From: Rs1 sp038900335
GTDB taxonomy: Bacteria; Pseudomonadota; Gammaproteobacteria; Pseudomonadales; Balneatricaceae
Assembly: GCA_038900335.1 (NCBI GenBank)
Contig: JBBMRB010000004.1
Location: 186,001 to 250,000, forward strand
DNA: 64,000 bases
Direction: 5' to 3'
In this document: positions 53,365-62,084 of the stretch, in pieces
How positions within the stretch are numbered: position 1 is the first letter of the stretch
Layout: each line of letters opens with the position of its first letter
Position numbers and translations under genes: made by a program
Notes under the pieces: model-generated
Told to the model about the DNA's origin: nothing
What the model saw: only the letters and a program-made list of their open reading frames with translations
Databases searched by the model: none

Positions 53365-54567
53365 ATGCTAAGGCTGCAAGTTAAAAAGTGGGCTATTTTT
53401 ACTGTCCTAATGAATGTTGTTATATCAGCGCAAGCAGTTGAGCTTAAACATTATAAGGATAAAATAAACAGCCTATCTCAGGCGTCATTAGTATTAAAGA
53501 AAAGCAATGCTAGCGATGAAATAAAGATCCATTCAAACAAGCTGTTAGTGCCGGCCTCTACGCTTAAAATTGTCACAGCGTATCTAGCCATTAAACGCTG
53601 GGGTTTGGCTCATCGTTTTCACACTGATTTTTATGTTAGCCAAAATACACTGTGGATTAAAGGCTACGGCGATCCGTATATTACATCTGAAGAAATCGCC
53701 TTAATGAGTGAGCAGATAAAAGCGTTGGGGCTGATTAACATTGAAAGAATTGCTATAGATAATAGTTTCTTCCCAGAATTACGTTTAAATGGCCGCGGTA
53801 GCAGCGATAACCCTTATGATGCCGGTAATGCTGCCGTTGTCGTCAACTTTAATACCGCATATATACAAAAAAAAGCAGGAAAATTAAGCACTGCTGAAAA
53901 ACAGACTCCGTTAACGCCATTGGCAATTGAGCTGGCCAATGATTTAGGTCGCGGTTTTAGAAAAGGCAGTAAGAGAATATCGCTACCGGGGGGGCGTGAT
54001 CAATCAGCAAGATATTTTGGTGAGGTGTTCTCAAGTCTTCATTTTGGCAAAAATCTTGACGTCAGCATAAGCCAGGTGCCTGTTGATGCTAAGCTAGTTT
54101 ATCGACACTTTAACTCAAAAGAGCTTAAAGAGTTATTAACGGCGATGCTTAAATATTCTAATAATTTCATTGCCAATCAGCTGTTTTTATTAATGCCTGA
54201 ACGCGATGAATCACAAACCATGGTCAATGTGGTTGATGCGCAAAAAAACTATATCCAAGCGTTAGAAAAAGAGTTCTCTTTTAAGGGCATTAATATAGTA
54301 GATGGCGCTGGGCTCTCTCGATTAAACAAAATTAGCGCCCAACAGCTGACGCAAATACTGCAACAGTTCAAACCTTGGATAGAGCTATTACCACAGCGTT
54401 ATGAGGGGATAAAGGCGAAAACCGGAACATTATCAGATAACCATTCACTCGCTGGCTTTATACTCAATAAAGAGGGGAATTGGCAGGCGTTTGCATTATT
54501 GATTAATAAAAGTATGCCAGCTAATTATCGTTACCAACTAGCGAAAGAGTTATTGGATAAATCCTAA
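53365..54567 (+). CDS. dacB: D-alanyl-D-alanine carboxypeptidase/endopeptidase, PBP4 type
   Basis: Periplasmic class C penicillin-binding protein of family S13. A signal peptide (about 1-24, ending SAQA) is followed by the serine motif S65-T-L-K68 in PASTLK. SNN in KYSNNFIANQLF (about 273) and KTG in IKAKTGTLSDNHSLAGF (about 352) complete the active site. At 400 residues it is shorter than E. coli DacB (477), so the insert domains between the first and second motifs are reduced. It should trim or cleave cross-linked peptidoglycan peptides. Start at the ATG at 53365, which begins the signal peptide. Confidence 0.92.
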   Translation: MLRLQVKKWAIFTVLMNVVISAQAVELKHYKDKINSLSQASLVLKKSNASDEIKIHSNKLLVPASTLKIVTAYLAIKRWGLAHRFHTDFYVSQNTLWIKGYGDPYITSEEIALMSEQIKALGLINIERIAIDNSFFPELRLNGRGSSDNPYDAGNAAVVVNFNTAYIQKKAGKLSTAEKQTPLTPLAIELANDLGRGFRKGSKRISLPGGRDQSARYFGEVFSSLHFGKNLDVSISQVPVDAKLVYRHFNSKELKELLTAMLKYSNNFIANQLFLLMPERDESQTMVNVVDAQKNYIQALEKEFSFKGINIVDGAGLSRLNKISAQQLTQILQQFKPWIELLPQRYEGIKAKTGTLSDNHSLAGFILNKEGNWQAFALLINKSMPANYRYQLAKELLDKS

Positions 54568-54709
54568 GGGTTTATCCATAATGACAATCAGAGAGCAGCA
54601 GTAATGTGATTTTAGTTACGTATGATTTTTTAAGTGTCGCAGCCTAACTCAATTACTAAAGCTGGTTTTTAAAGATAGGTAATGTTTAATATTTTTACTA
54701 GGTATCCAT

Positions 54710-54904
54710 ATGTCTCGTTTGTTTATTGCCGAAAAGCCCAGCCTTGCGAGAGCAGCTGCCACCTTGGCAAGCCCGCAAAAAAAAGATCTAGGCTTGATTC
54801 GCTGTGCAAATAGGGATGCAGAGACTGGGTGTGTTGGCCATTTACATGAACAAGTTGAACCCGATGCTAAGGATGCAAAATACAAGCGTTGGAACAAGGG
54901 CTAA
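54710..54904 (+). pseudogene. Truncated topoisomerase III N-terminal copy
   Basis: A 64-residue frame, SRLFIAEKPSLARAAATL...CVGHLHEQVEPDAKDAKYKRWNKG, reproduces the first about 62 residues of topoisomerase III and then stops. It parallels the start of the intact topB 40 bp downstream (IAEKPSVGRAVADVL...CIGHLLEQAEPEAYNPEYKKW), though the two differ at many positions. It carries the Toprim glutamate but nothing else of the enzyme. It is most likely a decayed remnant of a duplicated or displaced topB; a small expressed peptide is less likely. Confidence 0.75.
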
Positions 54905-54944
54905 GTACGTTCAAAGTGATAGATATTAGCCAGGAAAAAAATAA

Positions 54945-56876
54945 GTGATTTTATATATAGCTGAAAAACCAAGTGTGGGTCGCGCAGTCGCTGATGTACT
55001 GCCTAAACCTCATCAAAAAGGTGATGGGTTTATAAAAGTAGGCAATGGTGATGTTGTGACTTGGTGTATTGGTCATTTGCTCGAACAAGCGGAGCCTGAA
55101 GCCTACAACCCAGAGTATAAGAAATGGAAGAAAGAGCATCTTCCTATTATTCCCATTCAATGGAAACACCAAATAAAGCCGCAAACTAGGAAGCAGTTCA
55201 CTGCGGTGAAAAAACTGATTAAGCAGGCGGACACATTGGTTAATATGGGAGACCCTGATCGAGTTGGTCAAATATTAGTTGATGAGGTGATCAATTATTG
55301 CAAGATCTCCAAAGCTAAACGCGAAGCTACTAAGCGCTGTTTAATTAGTGATATGAATCCTGATGCGATTAAAAAATCACTTAATAATCTGCGTAATAAT
55401 ACAGATTTTATACCGCTTGCTACCTCTGCATTGGCGAGAGCTCGAGCAGATTGGTTATATGGTATAAATATGACTCGATTATGTACGCTACAAGGCCAGC
55501 ATTCAGGTTATAACGGCGTCTTATCAATTGGCAGGGTACAGACCCCTATTCTTGGCTTGGTAGTTCATAGAGACCAAGAGATCGAGAATTTTGTATCTAA
55601 GCCTTTTTATGACGTTTTTGTCACATTGCAAACTGGGCAAGGTGAGCAATATAGTGCCAAATGGAAACCTAGTAAGGCTTGTGAGCCTTATATGGATGAA
55701 GATGGCAGAGTCATATCAAAAAAACTGGCATTGACCGTTGTAAATAAAGTTGTCAATCAAACAGGTATAGTAAGTTCTGTAAGAGAGGACAAAAAGAGAC
55801 AGGCACCACCACTACCGTACAATCTATCGATGCTGCAAATAGACGCTTCAAAACGTTTCAGTTTAAGTGCACAACAAACTTTAGATATATGCCAGCAACT
55901 TTATGAAAGACATAAATTACTTACCTATCCTCGCTCTGATTGTCGCTACCTGCCAAAGGGGCACTTAAATGACAAGTCAAGAGTAGCGCAATCAATTGCT
56001 AAAACTTGCCCTGCTTTAACCAATGCAGTGGCTCAGGCAGACTTATCGATAACAGGCAAAGCATGGAATGATTCAAAGGTTGGTGCTCACCACGCCATTA
56101 TCCCCACCGCGAGATCGATGGATTGTAGTAAGCTCACTAAAGATGAAAAAAACATCTACGAGCTAGTAGCACGCCAATATCTAATCCAGTTTTACCCACC
56201 TTTCGAATACGCTGAAAAGCAGATTGATAGTGAAGTGGCAGGTGGTTTGTTTATAGCTAAGCAGAAAGACGTTTTAGCTGATGGCTGGAAGTCGTTATTT
56301 CCAAAGCAAAGCGGGCCGGGAAAGGACAATGAGTTTTCCAGTAAAAAACTACCTAACGTCACTAAGGGTGATCAAGTTAGCTGTATCGATGGCAAGCTTG
56401 ACGAAAAACAGACAAGTCCTCCAAAATACTTTACAGATGCAACCTTACTGGCTGCGATGACGGGAATAGCTAGATATGTGTCTAACCCCGAGATAAAAAA
56501 AGTGCTTAGAGATACCGATGGACTTGGTACAGAGGCAACACGCGCTGGCATTATTGAGTTGTTATTTAAGCGCGAATTTTTAAGCCGAAAAGGTAAAGAA
56601 ATACGCGCGACACAAGTAGGACGTCAGCTAGTCAATAGCCTTCCTGAAAAAATGGTATTACCTGATATGACCGCCCACTGGGAATCTCAACTGGAAGCTA
56701 TCAGTGAGAAAAACATGAAGTATGGCCAATTCATGCAACCTTTGACAGAGGGCTTAAGTGGCTTGATAGATGAAGTCGGCCGCGTGAGCTTTTCAGGGAT
56801 GAAAGGGATGGGTAAGAAGTTTGTGAAGCGAAAGGCTACAAGGAAAAGAGCTAAGCCTGTTGCTAAAAAGAAGTAG
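54945..56876 (+). CDS. topB: DNA topoisomerase III
   Basis: Type IA topoisomerase of 643 residues (E. coli TopB 653) that decatenates replication and recombination intermediates. The Toprim glutamate is E7 (IAEKPS), the acidic loop is GDPDRVGQ at 102-109, and the active-site tyrosine is Y328 in LLTYPRSDCRYLP, in exact register with E. coli. The third acidic residue expected at position 107 (E in GDPDREGQ) is V here. A basic tail (KRKATRKRAKPVAKKK) ends the protein and there are no zinc fingers. The GTG start at 54945 has AGGA nine bases upstream. A truncated copy of its N-terminus lies just before it, and a repeat-rich gap follows. Confidence 0.92.
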   Translation: MILYIAEKPSVGRAVADVLPKPHQKGDGFIKVGNGDVVTWCIGHLLEQAEPEAYNPEYKKWKKEHLPIIPIQWKHQIKPQTRKQFTAVKKLIKQADTLVNMGDPDRVGQILVDEVINYCKISKAKREATKRCLISDMNPDAIKKSLNNLRNNTDFIPLATSALARARADWLYGINMTRLCTLQGQHSGYNGVLSIGRVQTPILGLVVHRDQEIENFVSKPFYDVFVTLQTGQGEQYSAKWKPSKACEPYMDEDGRVISKKLALTVVNKVVNQTGIVSSVREDKKRQAPPLPYNLSMLQIDASKRFSLSAQQTLDICQQLYERHKLLTYPRSDCRYLPKGHLNDKSRVAQSIAKTCPALTNAVAQADLSITGKAWNDSKVGAHHAIIPTARSMDCSKLTKDEKNIYELVARQYLIQFYPPFEYAEKQIDSEVAGGLFIAKQKDVLADGWKSLFPKQSGPGKDNEFSSKKLPNVTKGDQVSCIDGKLDEKQTSPPKYFTDATLLAAMTGIARYVSNPEIKKVLRDTDGLGTEATRAGIIELLFKREFLSRKGKEIRATQVGRQLVNSLPEKMVLPDMTAHWESQLEAISEKNMKYGQFMQPLTEGLSGLIDEVGRVSFSGMKGMGKKFVKRKATRKRAKPVAKKK

Positions 56877-57233
56877 GATGAATGTAAAAACTATGGGATC
56901 TAAGTTATATTTCTTAAAAACACTAGTAACTCAATAGATTGAAAATTATGATCTTAATCAGGATAAACTACTACAAAATTAAAAGTCGAAAAATACTCTG
57001 ACACAGGGGGTTAAAGAATTTTACAATACTTGAAATTTCTTTTCTTTGACTAGAGTCAAGATAGTAAAAGACGACATCTATCCTGACACAAGGGGATAAT
57101 GTTAAGAATTAATCCTGCACCTAACAACTCTAAAATGAGACAGCCATATTTAATGACTGCATGAGCTTATCATTACTAGCGATTATTTCTGCCATTTTGT
57201 TATATTTCAGATAAAAATATCGCCAATCAACTT

Positions 57234-57552
57234 AGCTACGAAGCCACAATCCCCCTTGTATTACCGGCGAAGTAATTGCTCAAATTGGCGATGCGTAGCG
57301 ACACGATGTCGCGAAGAGCGAAGCTAGGCCATGGACGGCCTATCTGAGCGGCCGTCAGTTTTAGGAATTACGTAGGGATTTCTCGGTAATAGTAGGGCGA
57401 ACTTTTCTTTGGTTGCGTTTCTTTTTTTCGTAAAAAGAAATGAACTCGACGCAGTCGAAATTGCACTTAAGTCTTTTGACTTTAAATCTCACCAGCGCTT
57501 TGACGTATTATCACTGCTACATACTGTATATCCCTCTGCATCAAAAGTAACT
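57234..57552. repeat. 319-bp direct repeat, copy A
   Basis: Starts AGCTACGAAGCCACAAT and ends AAAAGTAACT. It is nearly identical to the adjacent copy B. Inside are several inverted repeats: GCGACA/TGTCGC, GACGGCC/GGCCGTC, TTTCTTTTT/AAAAAGAAA and TCGAC/GTCGA. No coding function is evident; one minus-strand frame in copy B is open for 81 codons but probably reflects the repeat. Confidence 0.9.
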
Positions 57553-57872
57553 AGCTACGAAGCCACAATTCCCCTTTGTATTGCCGCCGAAGTAATTCCT
57601 CAAATTGGCGATGCGTAGCGACACGATGTCGCGAAGAGCGAAGCTAGGCCATGGATGGCCTATCTGAGCGGCCGTCAATTTTAGCAATTGCGTAGGGATT
57701 TCTCGGTAATAGTAGGGCGAACTTTTCTTTGGTTGCGTTTCTTTTTTTCGTAAAAAGAAATGAACTCGACGCAGTCGAAATTGCACTTAACTCTTTTGAC
57801 TTTAAATCTCACAAGCTCTTTGACGTCTTATCACTACTACATACTGAATATCCCTCTGCATCCAAAGTAACT
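57553..57872. repeat. 320-bp direct repeat, copy B
   Basis: Directly follows copy A. It differs by about a dozen substitutions and one inserted base in the CCCCTTTG tract. The GACGGCC arm of copy A reads GATGGCC here, which still pairs with GGCCGTC as a G-U pair in RNA. Confidence 0.9.
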
Positions 57873-57873
57873 G

Positions 57874-57931
57874 TGCTATATGTCAGATAAAAATATCGCC
57901 AATCAACTTAGCTACGAAGCCACAATCCTCC
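57874..57931. repeat. Partial third copy with the upstream flank
   Basis: The 35-bp flank preceding copy A (57199-57233, containing CAGATAAAAATATCGCCAAT) recurs at about 57874-57911. It is followed by the first 20 or so bases of the repeat, then the similarity ends. The full arrangement is flank-A-B-flank-partial. Confidence 0.8.
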
Positions 57932-58266
57932 ATAGGTAATATCCTGCCACTATCATTGTAACCTTCATTTTTTATTCACCGCTTTTTGCACCTTTCTAGG
58001 GAATACTCGCTCTGTGGGTAGCGCTTATTTAGTGCATATTATGGCCTTATTATAGGGTTTGTTATGGTAGGGATTTAACCGTGAATATTTTTAGCAAAAA
58101 CTTGTAACTCGATTGTAGATATTATATGGTTAATAAAAGCACAAATACACACAATAACACATAAATACACATTTCATGAGGTGTTGCTTACTTTTTGTAA
58201 GTTAGGCTTAGTCTCTTTTTATATGATTTACAACGACGGTTCAACAACTATGGAGAAAGGAAAAAG

Positions 58267-59274
58267 ATGAAAAAATTGATATTTAAACTCACAACATCGA
58301 TGTATTTTTTATGTTCTACATCCGCTGCGTTTTCAGAATCCTTGACGGTGTATAGTGCTCTTGAAGAAGAGGAAATTGCTGTATATATAAAAGCGGCTAA
58401 AAAGGAGATGCCTGATCTTGATATCGATGTATTGCGTCTATCAACAGGTAAACTAGGCGCACGACTATTAGCTGAGGCAGGTAATCCAAAAGCAGATGTT
58501 ATTTGGGGGTGGGCTGTTACCGCGATGATGGATCCACAAGTGGTTAAGCTATTAGAGCCTGTGAAGGTAAAAGGCGTTGAGCAACTTGCTCCAGAATTTA
58601 GAGATGCTAAGGATCGTTGGTTTGCGCAAATGGGTTACATGGGGGCATTCTGTGTTAATACAGATCGTCTAAAACAGAAAGGCTTAAGCATGCCTCAAAG
58701 TTGGGCTGACCTTGCAAAACCTGAGTTTAAAGGTGAGATTATTATGCCGGACCCTAACTCATCAGGCACAGGTTACTTACATGTTAATGCAGTTTTACAA
58801 TCACTCGGACTTGAGAAGGGTTGGGCGCAGCTAGAAAGTGTTGATCCTAATATGGCGCAATACACATCATCTGGATCAAAACCTTGTAAAGCTGCGAGAA
58901 CAGGTGAATATGTTGTTGGTATTTCTTTGGCTTTTACAGCGATGAAATCCATTGAAGATGGCTATCCTTTAGAAATGGTTTTTCCAAAAGGTGGCGTAGG
59001 CTATGAACTTGAAGCTTCTGCCTTATTATCAAGTAGCAAAAACAAGGCAGCTGCCCAGCGTTTCTTAGATTGGAGTATGTCTGAAAAAGCTATTTCATTA
59101 TTTGGTCAATATAAGGCATTAATTACTATGCCTAATGTAGAGCAGTCTGAAGCGGCTAAAGCATCTGGTCTTCCTGCGGATCTAAGTAGTATTTTAGCGC
59201 CGGTTGATTTTATTGAGTCTGCTAATCGCCAAACTGAAGTTAAAGCACAGTGGCGTGAAAAGTTTGGTAGATAA
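58267..59274 (+). CDS. ABC transporter substrate-binding protein, 2-aminoethylphosphonate/organophosphate type
   Basis: Periplasmic solute receptor of 335 residues. A signal peptide (about 1-23) is followed by a two-lobed binding domain of the FbpA/Fe3+-like class. The stretches GNPKADVIWGWA (about 72), SSGTGYLHVNAVLQSLG (about 165), AQYTSSGSKPCKAA (about 197) and GEYVVGISLAF follow the putative 2-aminoethylphosphonate receptor family (PhnS2 type) rather than true iron receptors. The related AfuA proteins bind sugar phosphates, so the ligand may be any organophosphate or phosphonate. GGAGAAAGGAAAAAG gives a strong ribosome site. It is the first gene of a five-gene cluster. Confidence 0.85.
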   Translation: MKKLIFKLTTSMYFLCSTSAAFSESLTVYSALEEEEIAVYIKAAKKEMPDLDIDVLRLSTGKLGARLLAEAGNPKADVIWGWAVTAMMDPQVVKLLEPVKVKGVEQLAPEFRDAKDRWFAQMGYMGAFCVNTDRLKQKGLSMPQSWADLAKPEFKGEIIMPDPNSSGTGYLHVNAVLQSLGLEKGWAQLESVDPNMAQYTSSGSKPCKAARTGEYVVGISLAFTAMKSIEDGYPLEMVFPKGGVGYELEASALLSSSKNKAAAQRFLDWSMSEKAISLFGQYKALITMPNVEQSEAAKASGLPADLSSILAPVDFIESANRQTEVKAQWREKFGR

Positions 59275-59397
59275 ATCACAATAACAATCATGCGCATAGA
59301 TTTTATATGCGCAAATTCTTTATTTTTTCATACCGTTTAAAATTCAATATCTCATTCATCCGAGGCGTTCTGATATTGCCTATTGGAGTTATTCTAA

Positions 59398-60426
59398 ATG
59401 TATTTAACTGTTTCTAACGCAACGAAAGTATATGGCTCATTCAAAGCACTGAACGATGTTTCTATCTCTATAGAGGAAGGTGAATTTGTCTGCCTTTTGG
59501 GGCCAAGTGGTTGCGGAAAAACGAGCTTGCTACGCATTATTGCTGGCTTAACAGGTTTAGATAAGGGTGAGGTTAAGCTAGACGGACAATCATTGCTGGA
59601 TGTTGGCGCACGTAAACGTGACTTTGGTATTGTTTTTCAATCATATTCATTGTTTCCCAATATGAGTGTCGCGCAAAATATTGGCTATGGCTTAAAAATT
59701 AGAAAGGTACCTGCTGATCAAATTAATGCGCGGGTTCGTGAACTATTAGGCATTATTAAATTACCCCAAGCAGGGGATAAGTTACCGGGTCAGCTTTCAG
59801 GTGGTCAGCAGCAGCGCGTCGCACTTGCACGTGCTATTGCCGTTAATCCTCGCGTGTTATTGTTAGATGAGCCGTTATCCGCACTAGATGCACAAGTGCG
59901 TGGCGAATTGCGTGACGAAATCCTACAGTTACAAAGATCACTAGGTATTCCGACATTAATGGTTACTCATGATCAAGAAGAAGCGTTGGCGCTTGCTGAT
60001 AAAATCATATGTATGAACCAAGGGGTTGTAGTGCAATCGGGTACACCGCGAGAGCTTTATCAAAAACCGGCCACTCGCTTTGTCGCTGATTTTATGGGGA
60101 CAAGTAATTTAATTAGTACCGCAACAGTAAAACAAGGGATGCCAGCATTATTAGTTAATCGCCCTGCAGGCCAAGACTCACAATATGATGCTTGTATTCG
60201 CCCAGAATCTATTAGAATTGTTGCTGTTAGCGAAGGAGATGCCACTGTTAACTCTATCGGGTTTTTAGGTAATTTAAGTAAAATTAAATTAAATAGCCCC
60301 CTAGGGAGTTTAATTGTAGAAATACACGGTGCTATTGATCTTAAAGAAGGTCAAAAAGTATCCCTAGATATTACGCCAACGGACTGTATTTGGGTATTAA
60401 ACGATGTTGAAGGTACATCAGCATGA
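59398..60426 (+). CDS. ABC transporter ATP-binding protein (same importer)
   Basis: Cytosolic ATPase of 342 residues. Walker A GPSGCGKTS is at about 37-45, the signature LSGGQQQR at about 134-141, Walker B VLLLDEPLSALDAQ at about 154-167, the switch histidine in MVTHDQEEALAL, and a C-terminal TOBE-like regulatory domain from about 260. It resembles the putative 2-aminoethylphosphonate ATPase (PhnT2 type) and FbpC-like proteins. It begins 123 bp after the receptor gene, and its stop overlaps the permease start by 4 bases. Confidence 0.9.
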   Translation: MYLTVSNATKVYGSFKALNDVSISIEEGEFVCLLGPSGCGKTSLLRIIAGLTGLDKGEVKLDGQSLLDVGARKRDFGIVFQSYSLFPNMSVAQNIGYGLKIRKVPADQINARVRELLGIIKLPQAGDKLPGQLSGGQQQRVALARAIAVNPRVLLLDEPLSALDAQVRGELRDEILQLQRSLGIPTLMVTHDQEEALALADKIICMNQGVVVQSGTPRELYQKPATRFVADFMGTSNLISTATVKQGMPALLVNRPAGQDSQYDACIRPESIRIVAVSEGDATVNSIGFLGNLSKIKLNSPLGSLIVEIHGAIDLKEGQKVSLDITPTDCIWVLNDVEGTSA

Positions 60427-62084
60427 AGACGTTAGCAACAAATCGCTGGGATGGTGACAGACTATTAACGATTGCTTGTGTCATTGTGCCTTTGATTGCC
60501 TTAACGTTGTTTTTTATCTACCCAATGTTTACAGTTTTTCTACGCTCAATCACTTTAGAGGACGGTAGTTTAGGGCTGCAAAATTATGCACAAACACTAG
60601 CATCTACTGGATTTTGGCGTGCCACTGAGCATTCGTTGTTGATGGGTTTTACGACAATGGTGTTTAGTGTCTTTATAGGTTTTATAATTGCATTAGGTCT
60701 GCACCGTTGCTCATTTCGTGGTAAGTGGATAATTCGTACGGCGATTATTATGCCTTTATTGGCACCGTCTTTAGTGCAAGCGCTCGGTTTGATTTTTCTT
60801 TTAGGGCGCAATGGTGTGATTAATCGGGTATTTGGGCTTGAGTTAGATATCTATGGCTTTTGGGGGCTAACTATCGCAAATACGCTGTATGCGATTCCTC
60901 AAGTGGTGATGATTATAGGCGCCTCGCTGGTACTTTTAGATGCACGTATTTATGAAGCGGCTGAAATTATGGGGGCAAAACCACTTCGCCAGTTTCGTGA
61001 TTTAACCTTGCCTGCTATTTTCTTCGCGCTACTAAACGCAGCATTTGTGGTGTTTATAGTTACTATTACCGACTTTGGTAATGCTGCAGTTATTGGGGGG
61101 GATTATTCAGTATTGGCTACCGAAATTTATACCCAAGTTGTGGGTTTGCGAAATTTCAATATGGGTGCTGTGGTCGGGATAATGTTATTGCTGCCAACAG
61201 TGGTGTCTTATTATATAGAGCGCAAAGCTATGAAGCGCCAGCAAGGTGTGCTTGCGACTAATATACAGCCTTTCGTGCCTAGTTTTTTAGCCAGTCGCGA
61301 TATCCCCATGGCTGCTGCCTGTTTCTTTATTGCCGCAATAATTTTGTCAGTTGTTGCTATCGTTGTTTACGCTAGTTTTGTTAAACTGTGGCCTTATAAC
61401 TTTGATTTTACTTTAAAGCACTTCGATATTACGATCGCAGGGGGGTATTCATCATTATGGATAACGATAGCTATCTCACTAGGTGCTGCAATAGGCGGAA
61501 CATTCTTGATTTTCATATTAACACTTGGCTTGTTACGCCTACCTGCGGCTATTTCTCAAGCAATACAAGTGCTCGCTGCTATGCCAGCGGCAGTGCCAGG
61601 TATCGTGCTGGGTTTAGCTTATATTCTTACTTTTAATTCAACGTCGACACCGCTTTATATGTTGTATGGGACAGCGACATTAATTGCTGTTATCAATTTT
61701 TATCACTATCATACACAAGCTTTTTTGACAATAATGACTGGTTTTCGACAGTTTCCCACTGCATTAGAAGAGGCCTCTGGATCTTTAGGGGCAGGGTTAG
61801 GGCGTACCGCCGTCAGTATTATTGCTCCTTTTGTATCACCTATGTTGATATCAGTATTCTTTTTCCTCTTTATGCGCTCAATGGTGACTTTATCAGCGGT
61901 TGTGTTTTTAACAACACCGCAGCTTGATGTGGCTGCGGTGACTATTATGCGTTTAGATGATGCTGGGCTTACCTCGCAAGCTGCCGCCTTTTCAACGTGT
62001 GTCATGGCTGTTGTTTGTCTCGCTTTAGCAATGATGAAATTCATGCTGTCGTTGCCGTCTCGTCGCGCTAGGAAGTTATCATGA
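60423..62084 (+). CDS. ABC transporter permease, fused two-domain type
   Basis: Inner-membrane permease of 553 residues with about 12 helices in two homologous halves. Each half carries the cytosolic EAA loop that contacts the ATPase: EAAEIMGAKPLRQF (about 179) and EEASGSLGAGLGRTA (about 448). The fused arrangement is the FbpB/PhnU2 form and removes the need for a second permease gene. ATGA overlaps join it to the ATPase upstream and to the DeoR gene downstream, so the three are translationally coupled. Confidence 0.9.
   Translation: MKTLATNRWDGDRLLTIACVIVPLIALTLFFIYPMFTVFLRSITLEDGSLGLQNYAQTLASTGFWRATEHSLLMGFTTMVFSVFIGFIIALGLHRCSFRGKWIIRTAIIMPLLAPSLVQALGLIFLLGRNGVINRVFGLELDIYGFWGLTIANTLYAIPQVVMIIGASLVLLDARIYEAAEIMGAKPLRQFRDLTLPAIFFALLNAAFVVFIVTITDFGNAAVIGGDYSVLATEIYTQVVGLRNFNMGAVVGIMLLLPTVVSYYIERKAMKRQQGVLATNIQPFVPSFLASRDIPMAAACFFIAAIILSVVAIVVYASFVKLWPYNFDFTLKHFDITIAGGYSSLWITIAISLGAAIGGTFLIFILTLGLLRLPAAISQAIQVLAAMPAAVPGIVLGLAYILTFNSTSTPLYMLYGTATLIAVINFYHYHTQAFLTIMTGFRQFPTALEEASGSLGAGLGRTAVSIIAPFVSPMLISVFFFLFMRSMVTLSAVVFLTTPQLDVAAVTIMRLDDAGLTSQAAAFSTCVMAVVCLALAMMKFMLSLPSRRARKLS

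Larger units (their letters stand above)
56877..58266. other. Long non-coding, repeat-rich intergenic region
   Basis: About 1.4 kb with no convincing protein gene. It contains two copies of a CTGACACA(A/G)GGGG-type sequence (near 56998 and 57083), a 319-bp tandem direct repeat (57234-57872), a repeated 35-bp flank, and an AT-rich stretch before the ABC transporter. The latter has ACACA-type short repeats (about 58138-58170) and a CTTAC/GTAAG hairpin (about 58187-58202), possibly a control region. The GC-rich, palindromic repeats differ in composition from the rest. Confidence 0.6.

Noticed and set aside
57409..57618. A 69-codon plus-strand frame across the junction of the two repeat copies
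   Set aside because: It exists only because of the tandem junction and has no family features.
57541..57786. An 81-codon minus-strand frame in repeat copy B as a protein gene
   Set aside because: It lies wholly inside a palindromic repeat unit, is rich in residues produced by the repeat palindromes, and the equivalent frame is not kept in copy A. More likely a by-product of the non-coding repeat.
56877..58266. A CRISPR array in the repeat region
   Set aside because: The repeats are 319 bp and directly adjacent, with no short regular repeats and spacers and no cas genes in the window.
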